DNA of 62,855 nt from CAYNZP01 sp964401835. Lineage in GTDB: Bacteria > Planctomycetota > Phycisphaerae > SM23-33. Below, piece after piece: positions 33,760 to 42,449 of the stretch; the first letter of the stretch is position 1; every line of letters starts with the position of its first letter. The notes under the pieces are model-generated. The model saw only the letters and a list, made by a program, of their open reading frames with translations, did not search any database and was not told where the DNA came from. The position numbers were made by a program, and so were the translations under genes. The stretch covers positions 1 to 62,855 of the forward strand of contig CAYNZP010000014.1 of NCBI GenBank assembly GCA_964401835.1, in the 5' to 3' direction.

Positions 33760-34014
33760 TTAATTTTCCGTCCCAGACGAATCGTCCTCTTGTTCCGACT
33801 GGGTGGACTTAGTCAATTGCCGCGCCTGTCTTATGAGCCGACAAAGACCGCCGGCAAAACCCAGGCAGCCACCGACTAAAGTAAAGGCTGGCTCGGAGCC
33901 AATGGCATGGTCAAGCATCAAACCTCCGAAAAGAAGCAAACCGAAGGTAATTATGAACTCGATCCCAGCCGTTGCGTAACGCATAAGATAAAATTTTTCT
34001 GGTGGCTTCGGCAT
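33760..34014 (-). CDS. AtpZ/AtpI-family small membrane protein
   Basis: 84 residues, two helices: YATAGIEFIITFGLLLFGGLMLD and a glycine-rich second helix (FTLVGGCLGFAGGLCRLIRQ). The pattern 'aG.efi....ll.G..lD' followed by 'p.f.liG..lG...g...l.r' is that of AtpZ-like putative F0F1-ATPase subunits. An acidic Ser/Glu tail follows. It is the first gene of the ATP synthase operon. Confidence 0.75.
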   Translation of the reverse strand: MPKPPEKFYLMRYATAGIEFIITFGLLLFGGLMLDHAIGSEPAFTLVGGCLGFAGGLCRLIRQARQLTKSTQSEQEDDSSGTEN

Positions 34015-34062
34015 AACAGACCTGGTTGAAAAGTGCTTTGAAAAAACGAAATATTAGTCTAA

Positions 34063-34091
34063 AGCTTAGAACCGGGGAGTTAGAGTGTCAA
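34063..34091 (-). promoter_or_regulatory. Putative sigma-70-type promoter of the ATP synthase operon
   Basis: On the minus strand a perfect -35 box TTGACA (34086-34091) is followed after exactly 17 nt by TAAGCT (34063-34068), a weak -10 match. It lies about 50 nt before the atpZ start, just beyond the pyrC stop. The -35 is strong and the -10 poor. Confidence 0.4.
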
Positions 34092-34109
34092 GGCTGCAAA
34101 AAAGAGAGT

Positions 34110-35402
34110 TTATCCGCAGTACTTAGAGCCTATCTTAATCTCGCCTGCTACGATTGTTGCCACTGCTGCGCCCTTTAGCTTCCAGCCGTGGTATGGACAA
34201 TTTCGTGAGCGAGAAGCAAACTTATTTACGTTGACCGTCCAGCGTTTTTTGGGGTCGATAATTGTAACATCGGCAGGTGCTCCCACCCCGAGCCTTCCCA
34301 AATCGCTTCCTATGGCTCTTGCGGGATTGACCGTCAGGCAAGTGATAAGTTCCGGCCAATCTAATATTTTTTCGCCAATAAGCGATTTGGCATAAAGCCC
34401 CAAGGCACATTCAAGCGAGATAATGCCGAATGGCGCCAAAGCAAATTCGAGTTCCTTTTCCTCTTTCGAGTGAGGGGCGTGGTCTGTCGCGAGGCAATCT
34501 ATTGTCCCGTCGGCGACCCCCTCTCGCAGGGCTGCTACGTCGGATGCACTTCTCAGCGGGGGGTTGACCTTGTAATTCGGGTCGAAACCCATGCACGCGG
34601 CATCTGTCAGCAGCAGATGATGCGGCGTAGCCTCTGCTGTAACATTGAGCCCTTCCGCCTTCGCTTGACGGATAAGTTTCACGCTTCCGGCACTGGATAC
34701 ATGCTGTACGTGATACCTTCCGCCGATTCGTTTAAGCAATTCCAGATCTCTCTGGAGCATAATCTGCTCACCCGAGGCGGCAATGCCCTTCAGGCCCAGC
34801 CTGACCGCCACAGCGCCGGAATTCATCACACCACCGAACAGGCCCACGTCCTGGCAGTGCTGCATCAGGGCTACATTCAGCATGCCGGCATATTGAAGCG
34901 CCCGCTGCATCACGGAAGTAGAATCGACACCCGAGCCATCGTCAGTAAATGCTACCGCGCCAGCCTCGAGCATTGTGCCCATCTCGGCCAGCTCTTTGCC
35001 CTCTCGGGCGGTAGTAATGCAGCCGACAGGAAGGACCCGTGCAAGGTTCGCCTTAGCCGCACGCTGAATGACATACTGAACAGCCGTTTCATTATCCATC
35101 GGCGGATGCGTGTTCGGCATCGCCAGTATCGTAGTAAAACCGCCCGCAACGGCAGCCGCCGAAGCGGTGGCAATCGTTTCTTCTTCCTCATGGCCGGGCT
35201 CGCGGCAGTGGACGTGCACGTCGATAAGACCCGGACATACTATCTTGCCCTTGGCATCGATTATCTGCCTGGCCTTGCCGGAAACCTTGCCGACCTTATC
35301 GATCCGGACGATCCTGCCCTTGGCGATTGCCACATCGGCAATTTCGTCCCGACTGTTGGCCGGGTCAATCACGCGTCCGTTTTTTATGAGGATATCGTTC
35401 AT
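34110..35402 (-). CDS. pyrC: Dihydroorotase
   Basis: 430 residues, class I dihydroorotase of pyrimidine synthesis. It converts carbamoyl-aspartate to dihydroorotate. Metal ligands are in GLIDVHVHCREPGHEEEE (HxH), DGS...GVDSTSVM and TDHAPHSKEEKELEFA. The C-terminus VTIIDPKKRWTVN is typical. All catalytic positions that can be recognised are intact. The pyrB stop overlaps its start by 4 nt. Confidence 0.95.
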   Translation of the reverse strand: MNDILIKNGRVIDPANSRDEIADVAIAKGRIVRIDKVGKVSGKARQIIDAKGKIVCPGLIDVHVHCREPGHEEEETIATASAAAVAGGFTTILAMPNTHPPMDNETAVQYVIQRAAKANLARVLPVGCITTAREGKELAEMGTMLEAGAVAFTDDGSGVDSTSVMQRALQYAGMLNVALMQHCQDVGLFGGVMNSGAVAVRLGLKGIAASGEQIMLQRDLELLKRIGGRYHVQHVSSAGSVKLIRQAKAEGLNVTAEATPHHLLLTDAACMGFDPNYKVNPPLRSASDVAALREGVADGTIDCLATDHAPHSKEEKELEFALAPFGIISLECALGLYAKSLIGEKILDWPELITCLTVNPARAIGSDLGRLGVGAPADVTIIDPKKRWTVNVNKFASRSRNCPYHGWKLKGAAVATIVAGEIKIGSKYCG

Positions 35403-36379
35403 TCAACTCCCTGACTGACCAGATACAGGACCGCCATACGTACAGCCAGACCGTTGGTTACCTGCTGGAGAATGCAGCTGTTTGGCCCGTCGGCGACCTC
35501 GCTTGTCAACTCGACGCCGCGGTTAATCGGCCCGGGGTGCATTACAAGCACGTTTTTCTTGCACCTTTTCAGCCGTTCGGCATTCAAGCCGTAAAGCTTG
35601 CTGTACTCGCGAACCGACGGGAAGAGATTGCTGCCGAACCGTTCGAACTGTATTCGCAGCATGTTTATTACGTCCACTTCTTCAAGCACGGCATCGAGGC
35701 TGTGTGATATCTCGCAGCCCATCGCCGTTATGGCATTGGGCACAAGCGTCGGGGGGCCAACTACTATGATTTCGGCACCGAGTTTCTTGAGTCCGAGTAT
35801 ATTACTCCGCGCCACTCGCGAATGTGCGATATCGCCAACGATCGCGACCTTTAATCCATCAAGTCGGCCAAGTTTTTGGCGAATAGTGAATATATCCAGC
35901 AATGCCTGAGTTGGATGCTCGTGTTGGCCGTCGCCGGCATTAACAATCGAACCTTTTGTTTGCCTGGCCAGCATATGCGGCGCACCGGACTGATTGTGCC
36001 GGACAACAAAGATATCCACCCCCATCGCTTCTATGTTTTTGACAGTATCCAAAGTGGTTTCGCCCTTGGCGACGCTCGAACCCTTGGAGGTAAACAGAAG
36101 CGTGTCAGCAGAAAGCCTGCTGGCAGCGAGTTCGAAGCTCATACGGGTACGTGTCGAATCTTCAAAGAACATCAGCGCCGCTACCTTGCCTCGCAGGGCC
36201 GGGACCTTCTTTATGGAACGAGTGGATACTTCCTTGAAACTCTCGGCGGTATCGAGAATATGGGTGATCTCCTCGGCAGAGAGCTCATCCAGGCCAAGAA
36301 GGTCCTTCCGCCTCCAGATGAACCCTTCGTCCTGTTGGAGAGGAGTTGCTGAGGCTTTAGATTCTTTTTTTGACGACAT
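35399..36379 (-). CDS. pyrB: Aspartate carbamoyltransferase catalytic subunit
   Basis: About 326 residues. Carbamoyl phosphate binds via FFEDSTRTRMSFELAA. The SKG and HPTQALLDIFTI segments and MHPGPINRGVELTSEVAD complete the active site. It catalyses the first committed pyrimidine step. ATG 36379 is chosen because GAGG lies 6 nt before it. ATG 36397 would also read in frame. No pyrI regulatory subunit is present, as expected in pyrR-type operons. It overlaps the end of pyrR by 23 nt. Confidence 0.94.
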   Translation of the reverse strand: MSSKKESKASATPLQQDEGFIWRRKDLLGLDELSAEEITHILDTAESFKEVSTRSIKKVPALRGKVAALMFFEDSTRTRMSFELAASRLSADTLLFTSKGSSVAKGETTLDTVKNIEAMGVDIFVVRHNQSGAPHMLARQTKGSIVNAGDGQHEHPTQALLDIFTIRQKLGRLDGLKVAIVGDIAHSRVARSNILGLKKLGAEIIVVGPPTLVPNAITAMGCEISHSLDAVLEEVDVINMLRIQFERFGSNLFPSVREYSKLYGLNAERLKRCKKNVLVMHPGPINRGVELTSEVADGPNSCILQQVTNGLAVRMAVLYLVSQGVE

Positions 36380-36893
36380 AGACACCCTCTTTGCCATCGT
36401 TCTCTTTCAACCTGACTTGCACGCGAACGTTTTCGCCTACTCGAACCTTTTTACCCACGAAGTCTGCCGCAATAGGCAGTTCCCGGCCGCCGCGATCTAT
36501 CAGCGTCGCAAGGCGTATAACCTTCGCCCTGCCAAAATCGTGAAGTGCATCCAGCGCAGCCCTGATGCTTCTTCCCGTATGGACAACATCTTCTACCAGC
36601 ACGACCCAGGTATTTTCCAGGTCGAAGTCTATCTCAGTTGCCCGCACCAGCGGCGCTCCCCGGCGGCGTGAAAGGTCGTCACGATAAAATGTGATATCCA
36701 GAACACCGTGATCCACGACAAGGCCGCTTTGCTCTTCCCTGAGCCGTTTGACAATTCGCTGGGCGAGCGTTTCTCCGCGCGTACGCACCCCAATAACTGC
36801 GATATGCTCATCTTTGGGCAATTTTGCAAGAACCGCCTTGTAGAGGCGGTCCAGGGCTGTTGCCAGTTGTTCTGCGTTGAGGATTTTTTCCAT
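36357..36893 (-). CDS. pyrR: Pyrimidine operon regulator / uracil phosphoribosyltransferase
   Basis: 178 residues. The PRPP-binding loop is VVLVEDVVHTGRSIRAALDAL. AVIGVRTRGETLAQRI and LDITFYRDDLSRRRG are PyrR-specific. In Gram-positive bacteria PyrR binds pyr leader RNA and attenuates transcription. The 93-nt upstream interval shows no match to the known PyrR-binding loop or an attenuator hairpin, so here it may act mainly as the enzyme or regulate elsewhere. Confidence 0.93.
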   Translation of the reverse strand: MEKILNAEQLATALDRLYKAVLAKLPKDEHIAVIGVRTRGETLAQRIVKRLREEQSGLVVDHGVLDITFYRDDLSRRRGAPLVRATEIDFDLENTWVVLVEDVVHTGRSIRAALDALHDFGRAKVIRLATLIDRGGRELPIAADFVGKKVRVGENVRVQVRLKENDGKEGVYVVKKRI

Positions 36894-36986
36894 TGAACTG
36901 TATTCGAACTGCGAAATCTTTATTTCTGCGTTCGGAGAATATTAACGCCACTTGGGGATTATGGCAAGAGTAAATCTGCCATACAG

Positions 36987-37895
36987 TTAGAACGATTTAG
37001 CCGAATCGCGAAGTGTAAAGAGTGTTATTTCCGGGCGGGAATTAATATTGAAGCGCCTTCCGTAACCTATTCCTCTGTTGACGTAGAGGTATTTATCTTC
37101 GCCCAGATGATACTCGCCAGCTGCGAATTGTTTATTTTCGGCTGAAAATACAAAATCCTGAAGCTTATTATCGGATATTGCCGTGCCGTGAGTATGGCCG
37201 GCAAGAATCCAGTCTGCCCCGCACCGGGCAATCTCTAAGGCGGGGTCGGGATTATGGCACAGCGCGATTGTTGGAAGGTCTTTATTACTCATCTCGAAGG
37301 CCAGGTACGGGTTGTACCTGGGGGACCAGTAATCTTCCAGACCCACAAATTGAACAGATGAGTTACCTCGGCTGAATATGCGAGACTCATTCATCATCAC
37401 AAAAATATCGGCATGGCTGAGTTGCTCTGCGACGAAATAGGCCAGTCCGTGTTTGGGCCCGAATCCTTTCGGATGATACATTCCGTAATCGTGATTGCCC
37501 AGACAGGCGACAGTGGCGATGCGGGATTTTAAATTTCGAAGAATTCGAGCAGCCCGGCGGGCATAGTAGCGACGTCCGGTTATGAAATCGCCAGTAATCG
37601 CGATGAAATCCACATCCATTTCATTGACAACATCCACGCACTGGCGAAGATACTTTTCCAGGACTATCGGGCTACAATGAAGGTCTGAAATGTGGGCCAG
37701 CTTGGCACCGTCCAGGTCCGGCCCGAGGTTAGCTAACTGCATCTCCTGCTTTTCAATCCTCAGCCAGTGATCCTCAAACCGCCACGAATAAAGTCCTCCC
37801 AATGCGCACGAACCGGCGACGTTCCAGAGCAGTCGCTTAAAAAAGCCCTTGCTCGGCCAGCGGTGGTGAGGCGGTGCCAGAAGTATCTCATTCAT
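36987..37895 (-). CDS. Metallophosphoesterase, YkuE/calcineurin-like
   Basis: 302 residues. The dimetal site is complete: AHISDLHCSP (DxH), FIAITGDFITG (GDxx), CLGNHDYG (GNHD), ALCHNP (H) and WILAGHTHG (GHTH). An N-terminal hydrophobic stretch (FKRLLWNVAGSCALGGLYSW) may anchor it to the membrane, as in YkuE/LpxH-like relatives that hydrolyse phospholipids or UDP-sugars. The substrate is not predictable. Confidence 0.9.
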   Translation of the reverse strand: MNEILLAPPHHRWPSKGFFKRLLWNVAGSCALGGLYSWRFEDHWLRIEKQEMQLANLGPDLDGAKLAHISDLHCSPIVLEKYLRQCVDVVNEMDVDFIAITGDFITGRRYYARRAARILRNLKSRIATVACLGNHDYGMYHPKGFGPKHGLAYFVAEQLSHADIFVMMNESRIFSRGNSSVQFVGLEDYWSPRYNPYLAFEMSNKDLPTIALCHNPDPALEIARCGADWILAGHTHGTAISDNKLQDFVFSAENKQFAAGEYHLGEDKYLYVNRGIGYGRRFNINSRPEITLFTLRDSAKSF

Positions 37896-37986
37896 TTCAG
37901 ATTATTACACTGCTTAAACTTTGGGAAAACCATAAAGGGGGTATTATACAAAATAACCGGGGATTTCTTTTCCTTTTTTCCCCACC

Positions 37987-39012
37987 TCAAGAGCGATGAT
38001 TGTCGAGTTTTGGCGAGCCCCTGTCGTTAAACAATGTTGGCAAAGAACTTATCAAGCCACGAATATTGTAAAGATTCTCGATTTCGCCACGGCAGTTATA
38101 CCAGCATTCGGTGCAGCTGTTGCCGAGTGAACCTCGGCGCAGGTTGTCTCGTATGGTCCCGGCAGAATCACGAAACAAATTTGCCGCCGGCTGGTCTTTT
38201 CGCTCAACGCATATTGCGATATCACCGGTGGAATCTATATTGAAAAAACCCCTGCCAGCCTTGCAGCCGGGAACACCGCCGTTTAGAAAATCATCAAATC
38301 GGCTTAGGTAGTTTGGATTCGAGAGAAAGTTACTCCATCGGCTTCGAATTTCGAGCAGCCTCGGCGAAACCTGGCCATTATTGTGTGCGAACGCCTTGGA
38401 ATTTGCCTTAAGATGTCCATAAGGCTGGACCATGAAATATACTCCCCGCTCAGCTGCCATCGCGCAGACTTCTTCGATTTCGTCGATGTTGTCGTCCATC
38501 AATACCGCGATAACATTTACCCGCTGGTGAGAGTCCTGGCGTGCATCAGCGAAAAGCTCTACCGCATTCCATGCCTGCTCCCACGCCCCTTGCATGCCGC
38601 GACGTTTGTCATGCTTTTGGGCTGAGGAGTAATCTATGCTGACAGAAACTCCCCAGAGCCCTGCCATCATAAGCTCCCTCGCTGAGCCGCGCGTAACAAA
38701 CCAACCGTTGGTTGTAATAAATGGAAAATGATATTCCCCAATCGCCGAAACAATCTGGGGCAAATCTGTGCGGAGCATCGGCTCGCCGCCGGCAAGAGAA
38801 ACCATCATCGTGCCAAACCCAGCCAGTTTCCGTGCACCAAGTTCATAGTCAGCTACGGTTGGCTCGTCTGCTTCTCCAAGCGGATCGCACCAGTAATGAC
38901 AGAACTTGCAGCGGAAATTGCACCGGTAAGTCACCTGCCACGCGCACCAGATAGGATGCCCACCAGCCCACGCACGAAACAAACGCCATTTTTTTCCAGT
39001 AGAGCTATACAT
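37987..39012 (-). CDS. Radical SAM protein with C-terminal Cys cluster (SPASM-like)
   Basis: About 341 residues from ATG 39012. A longer frame adds 32 poor-quality residues. The radical SAM 4Fe-4S motif is YRCNFRCKFCHYW (CxxxCxxC). SAM contacts are in VSLAGGEPMLR and FITTNGWFV. The C-terminal region has CKAGRGFFNIDSTGDIAICVE and CTECWYNC, suggesting one auxiliary cluster as in SPASM/Twitch proteins. Such enzymes modify peptides, cofactors or lipids. No candidate precursor peptide is encoded nearby, so the substrate is unknown. Confidence 0.88.
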   Translation of the reverse strand: MYSSTGKKWRLFRAWAGGHPIWCAWQVTYRCNFRCKFCHYWCDPLGEADEPTVADYELGARKLAGFGTMMVSLAGGEPMLRTDLPQIVSAIGEYHFPFITTNGWFVTRGSARELMMAGLWGVSVSIDYSSAQKHDKRRGMQGAWEQAWNAVELFADARQDSHQRVNVIAVLMDDNIDEIEEVCAMAAERGVYFMVQPYGHLKANSKAFAHNNGQVSPRLLEIRSRWSNFLSNPNYLSRFDDFLNGGVPGCKAGRGFFNIDSTGDIAICVERKDQPAANLFRDSAGTIRDNLRRGSLGNSCTECWYNCRGEIENLYNIRGLISSLPTLFNDRGSPKLDNHRS

Positions 39013-39114
39013 AAATAACGATTCACAAGTTTGCGAGAATATGACTTTATTAATATTAGGGATGCAATAGCAAGAATTCTTACCGCTTTGATGCAATTTT
39101 TTCATCAATTACAT

Positions 39115-39147
39115 AAAAAAAAGCGGCGGCCTTTCATAGACCGCCGC
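39115..39147 (-). terminator. Rho-independent terminator after the FecR-like gene
   Basis: GCGGCGG (39141-39147, minus strand) pairs with CCGCCGC (39123-39129) across an 11-nt loop and is followed by eight U (39115-39122). It lies 33 nt after the stop at 39180. Confidence 0.85.
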
Positions 39148-39179
39148 ACAAATAACCCCGACCCACTCAGGGCCAATCC

Positions 39180-39965
39180 TCATTTGACCGCAACTAAGGC
39201 ATTCCCTCCGCCGTTTCTCATAGAGCTTCGCTCAACTGGTGTGCGCAAAAGCCCTCTGGTATTCTGCGCACTCGGGGCAAAGCCAAATATTCCTCTTCCA
39301 CCGCCGTTATGGATAAGCGCCCTTTTTTCGCGATTGGTCGAGCCGAAAACGTCGCCCATAATAGGCTGACGCTCAGAGAGCTTTATATCAGTCGACGGCG
39401 TGAGCTTGTCGTCCGTCACCTCTCCGGCAGTAATTTTCTTGTCAGTCTTTTTGGTAACCACATTCCAATCACCATGATCGGCACGAATTATCAGCCCTTT
39501 GTCTGCGGTATATGAAATACTCGCACCACAACCGGTGATGGCCAAAATAGCACTTGGGGTTTTGACCCGAAAATCCGTCGGTCCGGTTGTATGTTCGACG
39601 CTGACATGAATCGTTCCATACTTCAGGCCAACCCTACCTTCAAAGCTGCTGCCCTTTTTATAAAGCTCAAAAATCCCAAACTTGGTACAATGATTTACAA
39701 CTATTCGGCTGTGGTCTGCAATGGCCAGAATTATCTTTTCACCAAAGCCAGTCCGAACAAGCGTTTTTTCGCTCAGCTTTTCACCGACAATGATGTTCTG
39801 CCAGGCGGCACTATTTGGAAGGAGCTTTTGGGGTGCACCGCTTATGCTGACCACTCTGGCTTCGAGCAGCGTCACCTTATCTGTAACGTTGGGGCCAGCT
39901 TGAGCAAATCCAATCAAAGCCGAAATCGCCGCTACTGTTATCAATGTTTTTCCGAGGCTCGGCAT
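39180..39965 (-). CDS. Secreted FecR-domain protein
   Basis: About 261 residues from ATG 39965, which has GGAGG 7 nt upstream. Signal peptide: LGKTLITVAAISALIGFAQA. The core (LVRTGFGEKIILAIADHSRIVVN ... GLKYGTIHVSVEHTTGPTDFRVKTPSAILAITGCGASISY) is the FecR beta-sandwich: 'V.TG...r..l...dgs.i.l', 'G.......f.v.TP.a...v.Gt.f.v'. The protein has no anti-sigma N-terminal domain, so it is a periplasmic or surface FecR-like protein. The Gly/Asn-rich tail (HNGGGRGIFGFAP) is disordered. It has its own terminator and a candidate sigma-54 promoter. Confidence 0.8.
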   Translation of the reverse strand: MPSLGKTLITVAAISALIGFAQAGPNVTDKVTLLEARVVSISGAPQKLLPNSAAWQNIIVGEKLSEKTLVRTGFGEKIILAIADHSRIVVNHCTKFGIFELYKKGSSFEGRVGLKYGTIHVSVEHTTGPTDFRVKTPSAILAITGCGASISYTADKGLIIRADHGDWNVVTKKTDKKITAGEVTDDKLTPSTDIKLSERQPIMGDVFGSTNREKRALIHNGGGRGIFGFAPSAQNTRGLLRTPVERSSMRNGGGNALVAVK

Positions 39966-40028
39966 TAAAGTGCCTCCAAATATAATTCTAGTTTCCATAG
40001 TTCAGTCTTTCCCCTCCCACTCAACATA

Positions 40029-40045
40029 TTGCACCAAATATGCCA
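40029..40045 (-). promoter_or_regulatory. Candidate sigma-54 (-24/-12) promoter
   Basis: TGGCAT (40040-40045) and a -12 element ending TGCA have GG and GC exactly 12 bp apart, as sigma-54 requires. The only differences from TGGCAY-N5-TTGCW are one base in the -12 box. It would start an mRNA about 50 nt before the FecR-like gene. I see nothing else supportable in the 344-nt interval 39966-40309 except a weak GGCG/CGCC hairpin with U7 near 40224-40260. Confidence 0.4.
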
Positions 40046-40309
40046 TTTTTCCACCTTCACTGCGTTTATTCATATAACATCATTATTAGCATGGTGTTAT
40101 AAAATTCACGGAACGTTTTTACGTTATCTCGCAGAGTGCAGAACGAGGAAATATTGCCCAACTACATCCATTCGGCGGCAATTTTACCCACAAAAGAGTA
40201 CTAGCAGGACAATCTTAAAAATGGCGTTTGGCACAGTGATTCTTGGCGCCTAACTTTTTTTGAGATATGGTATTAATAATAAGTCTCAAGCTTTGCAATG
40301 GAGTAAGCA

Positions 40310-40648
40310 ATGGGCCAAAGCGGAATTGAAAAACGGAAATTCAAACGAACTGTGCTGCCGTGCCCAATTGAGATATCTGACGAACAAGGCAACCTCCTTG
40401 CCAAAACCCAGACAGTTAATATCTCTGACGGTGGAGCACTGATTCAGTTACCACTGGAAGCACTTCCGACATTCAACAGCGAAGTCAATTTGAACTTCTC
40501 TGTCCCCCGTTCCACCCCAAACACCTATATGCTTGAAGAATGCAACTGTGGCGGCCGGGTCGTGAGACACCAGCCAATGCTAGAAGAGAGTGAAGTCTGC
40601 ATAGCCGTCGAGTTCAGCAAACCACTTGACCTTGTACTCGAGGGGTAG
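40310..40648 (+). CDS. PilZ-domain protein (predicted c-di-GMP receptor)
   Basis: 112 residues, a lone PilZ domain. The c-di-GMP contacts are R9xxxR13 (RKFKR) and N37xS39xxG42 (NISDGG), both intact. GGAG 6 nt upstream supports the start. PilZ proteins bind c-di-GMP and change motility, pilus or exopolysaccharide output. It is one of only two supported plus-strand protein genes in the window. Together with the HD-GYP protein it shows that c-di-GMP signalling is used. Confidence 0.9.
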   Translation: MGQSGIEKRKFKRTVLPCPIEISDEQGNLLAKTQTVNISDGGALIQLPLEALPTFNSEVNLNFSVPRSTPNTYMLEECNCGGRVVRHQPMLEESEVCIAVEFSKPLDLVLEG

Positions 40649-40690
40649 ACCGCTTTAAATTTTTCTATTCCGTCCTTTTTTGCGGCAGCT

Positions 40691-41965
40691 TCAACTGGCT
40701 TCGATGGCCTTGTCCGCAATATCCTTCCTGTAATAGCAGTCTTTCCATTGAATTTTCTCGACTGCCTGATAAGCCAGTTTTTGGGCGTCGGCAATGGTAT
40801 CGCCAAGAGCGGTAACACCTAGCACCCTTCCGCCGTTGTTAACCAACTTGCTGCCGGCCATTGAAGTACCCGCATGGAATACCTTGACGTCGCCGAGGCT
40901 TTCAGCGTCGTCGATGCCGGTTATCTCATGTCCCTTTTCGTAGGCACCCGGATAGCCGCCCGACGACATAACCACGCAAACAGATGGACGCTTATCCCAG
41001 CCTATAGAAACCTGGTCCAGTTTATGCTCGGCTACGGCAACCATTGTTTCAACGAGATCGCCCTTCATTCTCATCATGAGTGGCTGACATTCAGGGTCGC
41101 CAAAGCGACAGTTGAACTCGATAACCTTAGGCCCGGCAGGTGTGAACATCAAACCCGCGTAAAGGACACCCTCATACCGCCCAAAATCACGCCGCATCGC
41201 ATCAACTATCGGTACAAGTATTTCGCGTTCGATTCGAGTCATCATCTCAGAATCCACGATTGGAACCGGGCTGTAAGCTCCCATTCCGCCTGTATTGGGG
41301 CCGGTGTCGCCCTCACCAATTGGTTTGTGGTCCTGCAGTGGCTCGGCGATATAGATATTCTTTCCATCGCAGAAGGCCAGAATAGTCGCTTCCTGTCCGG
41401 TAAGCATCTCCTCGATTACGACGGTATCGCCAGCATCTCCGAAGAGTTTCTTTTCCATTATGTCTTCGAGCGGCTTAACGGCCTGGAATGGCTCGGGGCA
41501 GATTATGACACCTTTGCCCTTGGCCAAACCCGATGCCTTGACCGCAACGCCGTGATCGCGAGACAAGACGTACTCCTTGGCTGAATGCAGGTCCGTGAAG
41601 ATTCTCGCTTCTGCAGTGGGGACAGAAGCGCTTCGCATTAGGTTCTTTGAATACGCCTTGTCAGATTCGATGCGTGCGCCCTTTGCATCGGGGCCGAAAC
41701 ATAGCATACCTGCTTCTCGAACGGCATCGCCCAAGCCGGCTGCTAGCGTATCTTCCGGGCCGACTACGACCAGGTCGATTGAGTTTTCACGGGCAAACTT
41801 GACCAGGCCTTCAACATCGTTATCCTGAATATCTATACATTCGGCGTTTTGCGCAATGCCAGGATTGCCGGGAGCCGCATAAATCTTATCGCAAAGCCTG
41901 GATTGGGCCATCTTCCATGCCAAGGCGTGCTCACGTCCTCCACCACCTACAAGCAATATCTTCAT
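40691..41965 (-). CDS. purD: Phosphoribosylamine-glycine ligase (GARS)
   Basis: 424 residues. N-domain MKILLVGGGGREHALAWKM; ATP-grasp motifs VVIEEMLTGQEATILAFCDGK and GPKVIEFNCRFGDPECQ; PLQDHKPIGEGDTGPNTGGMGAYSP is the PurD signature. It catalyses the second step of purine synthesis. It is monofunctional (not fused to PurM or PurN) and convergent with the PilZ gene. Confidence 0.96.
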   Translation of the reverse strand: MKILLVGGGGREHALAWKMAQSRLCDKIYAAPGNPGIAQNAECIDIQDNDVEGLVKFARENSIDLVVVGPEDTLAAGLGDAVREAGMLCFGPDAKGARIESDKAYSKNLMRSASVPTAEARIFTDLHSAKEYVLSRDHGVAVKASGLAKGKGVIICPEPFQAVKPLEDIMEKKLFGDAGDTVVIEEMLTGQEATILAFCDGKNIYIAEPLQDHKPIGEGDTGPNTGGMGAYSPVPIVDSEMMTRIEREILVPIVDAMRRDFGRYEGVLYAGLMFTPAGPKVIEFNCRFGDPECQPLMMRMKGDLVETMVAVAEHKLDQVSIGWDKRPSVCVVMSSGGYPGAYEKGHEITGIDDAESLGDVKVFHAGTSMAGSKLVNNGGRVLGVTALGDTIADAQKLAYQAVEKIQWKDCYYRKDIADKAIEAS

Positions 41966-42306
41966 CTCGCTTCCTTTCGAATTTTGTCACAAAGAGACAG
42001 AAATTGAACAAAGAGTTTATTCAAACGGCTCCCAGCATTCCAGAAAAACCCTCTCCGTTGTCGCAACACGAATGCCAAAAGAATATTTTTTATTTTTCCA
42101 CAAACTTGATGCTTCCAGTGAAAAAGTTTTTTTACCTCATTCAAATTAAAGGAGTTAGCAACACCATGAAATCTTGAGCTTAATCACGTCGTTTACCGAG
42201 AAGGCTTGAAGCAGATGGGGGAATTATATATATTAAGTTACTGGGTTGACTCGTGCCCGAATTTATGGTAGTCAAACCGCTTTAAAATATTAATTTGACC
42301 CCCTTC

Positions 42307-42384
42307 GGACCGGTTCCCCCCCGGCCGGTTCGAAACTAAGGCGCAGCTTGTCGTCCCCCCCCACGGCAAGCTCGCCGTTTTTTT
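42307..42384 (+). ncRNA. Candidate small RNA with two C-rich-loop hairpins and terminator
   Basis: In the 484-nt gap 41966-42449 no gene is supported. On the plus strand, hairpin 1 pairs GGACCGG (42307-42313) with CCGGTTC (42325-42331) around a loop with seven C. Hairpin 2 pairs GGCG-GCTTGTCGT (42340-42354) with ACGGCAAGC-CGCC (42363-42376) around a loop of exactly eight C, then G and seven T (42378-42384), a textbook terminator. No plus-strand gene lies upstream for it to terminate. The 5' end is unknown. TTGACT at 42246-42251 and TAAAAT at 42283-42288 are possible but unpaired promoter elements. Confidence 0.55.
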
Positions 42385-42449
42385 GCGCGCATGGAAACCG
42401 TAAGACTCAAATAAAGAAATTTGTCAGGACATGACTGAAGGAAATTATT

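Noticed and set aside
34470..35414. Long plus-strand open frame (314 codons) opposite pyrC
   Set aside because: It is antisense to an intact dihydroorotase with all catalytic motifs; the composition is shadow-like and no start signals fit.
36894..36986. PyrR-type attenuator before pyrR
   Set aside because: The 93-nt gap has neither the PyrR-binding loop consensus nor a terminator hairpin.
40215..40260. Second sigma-54 promoter before the PilZ gene (TTGGCAC ... TTCTT)
   Set aside because: The -12 element does not match TTGC at the required spacing.
40874..41584. Plus-strand open frame (236 codons) opposite purD
   Set aside because: It lies wholly over the purD gene in the opposite strand and shows no domain or ribosome-binding site.
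42320..42345. tRNA T-arm-like GGTTCGAAAC near the C-rich hairpins
   Set aside because: The neighbouring bases do not form the 5-bp T stem or other tRNA arms, so it is not a tRNA.
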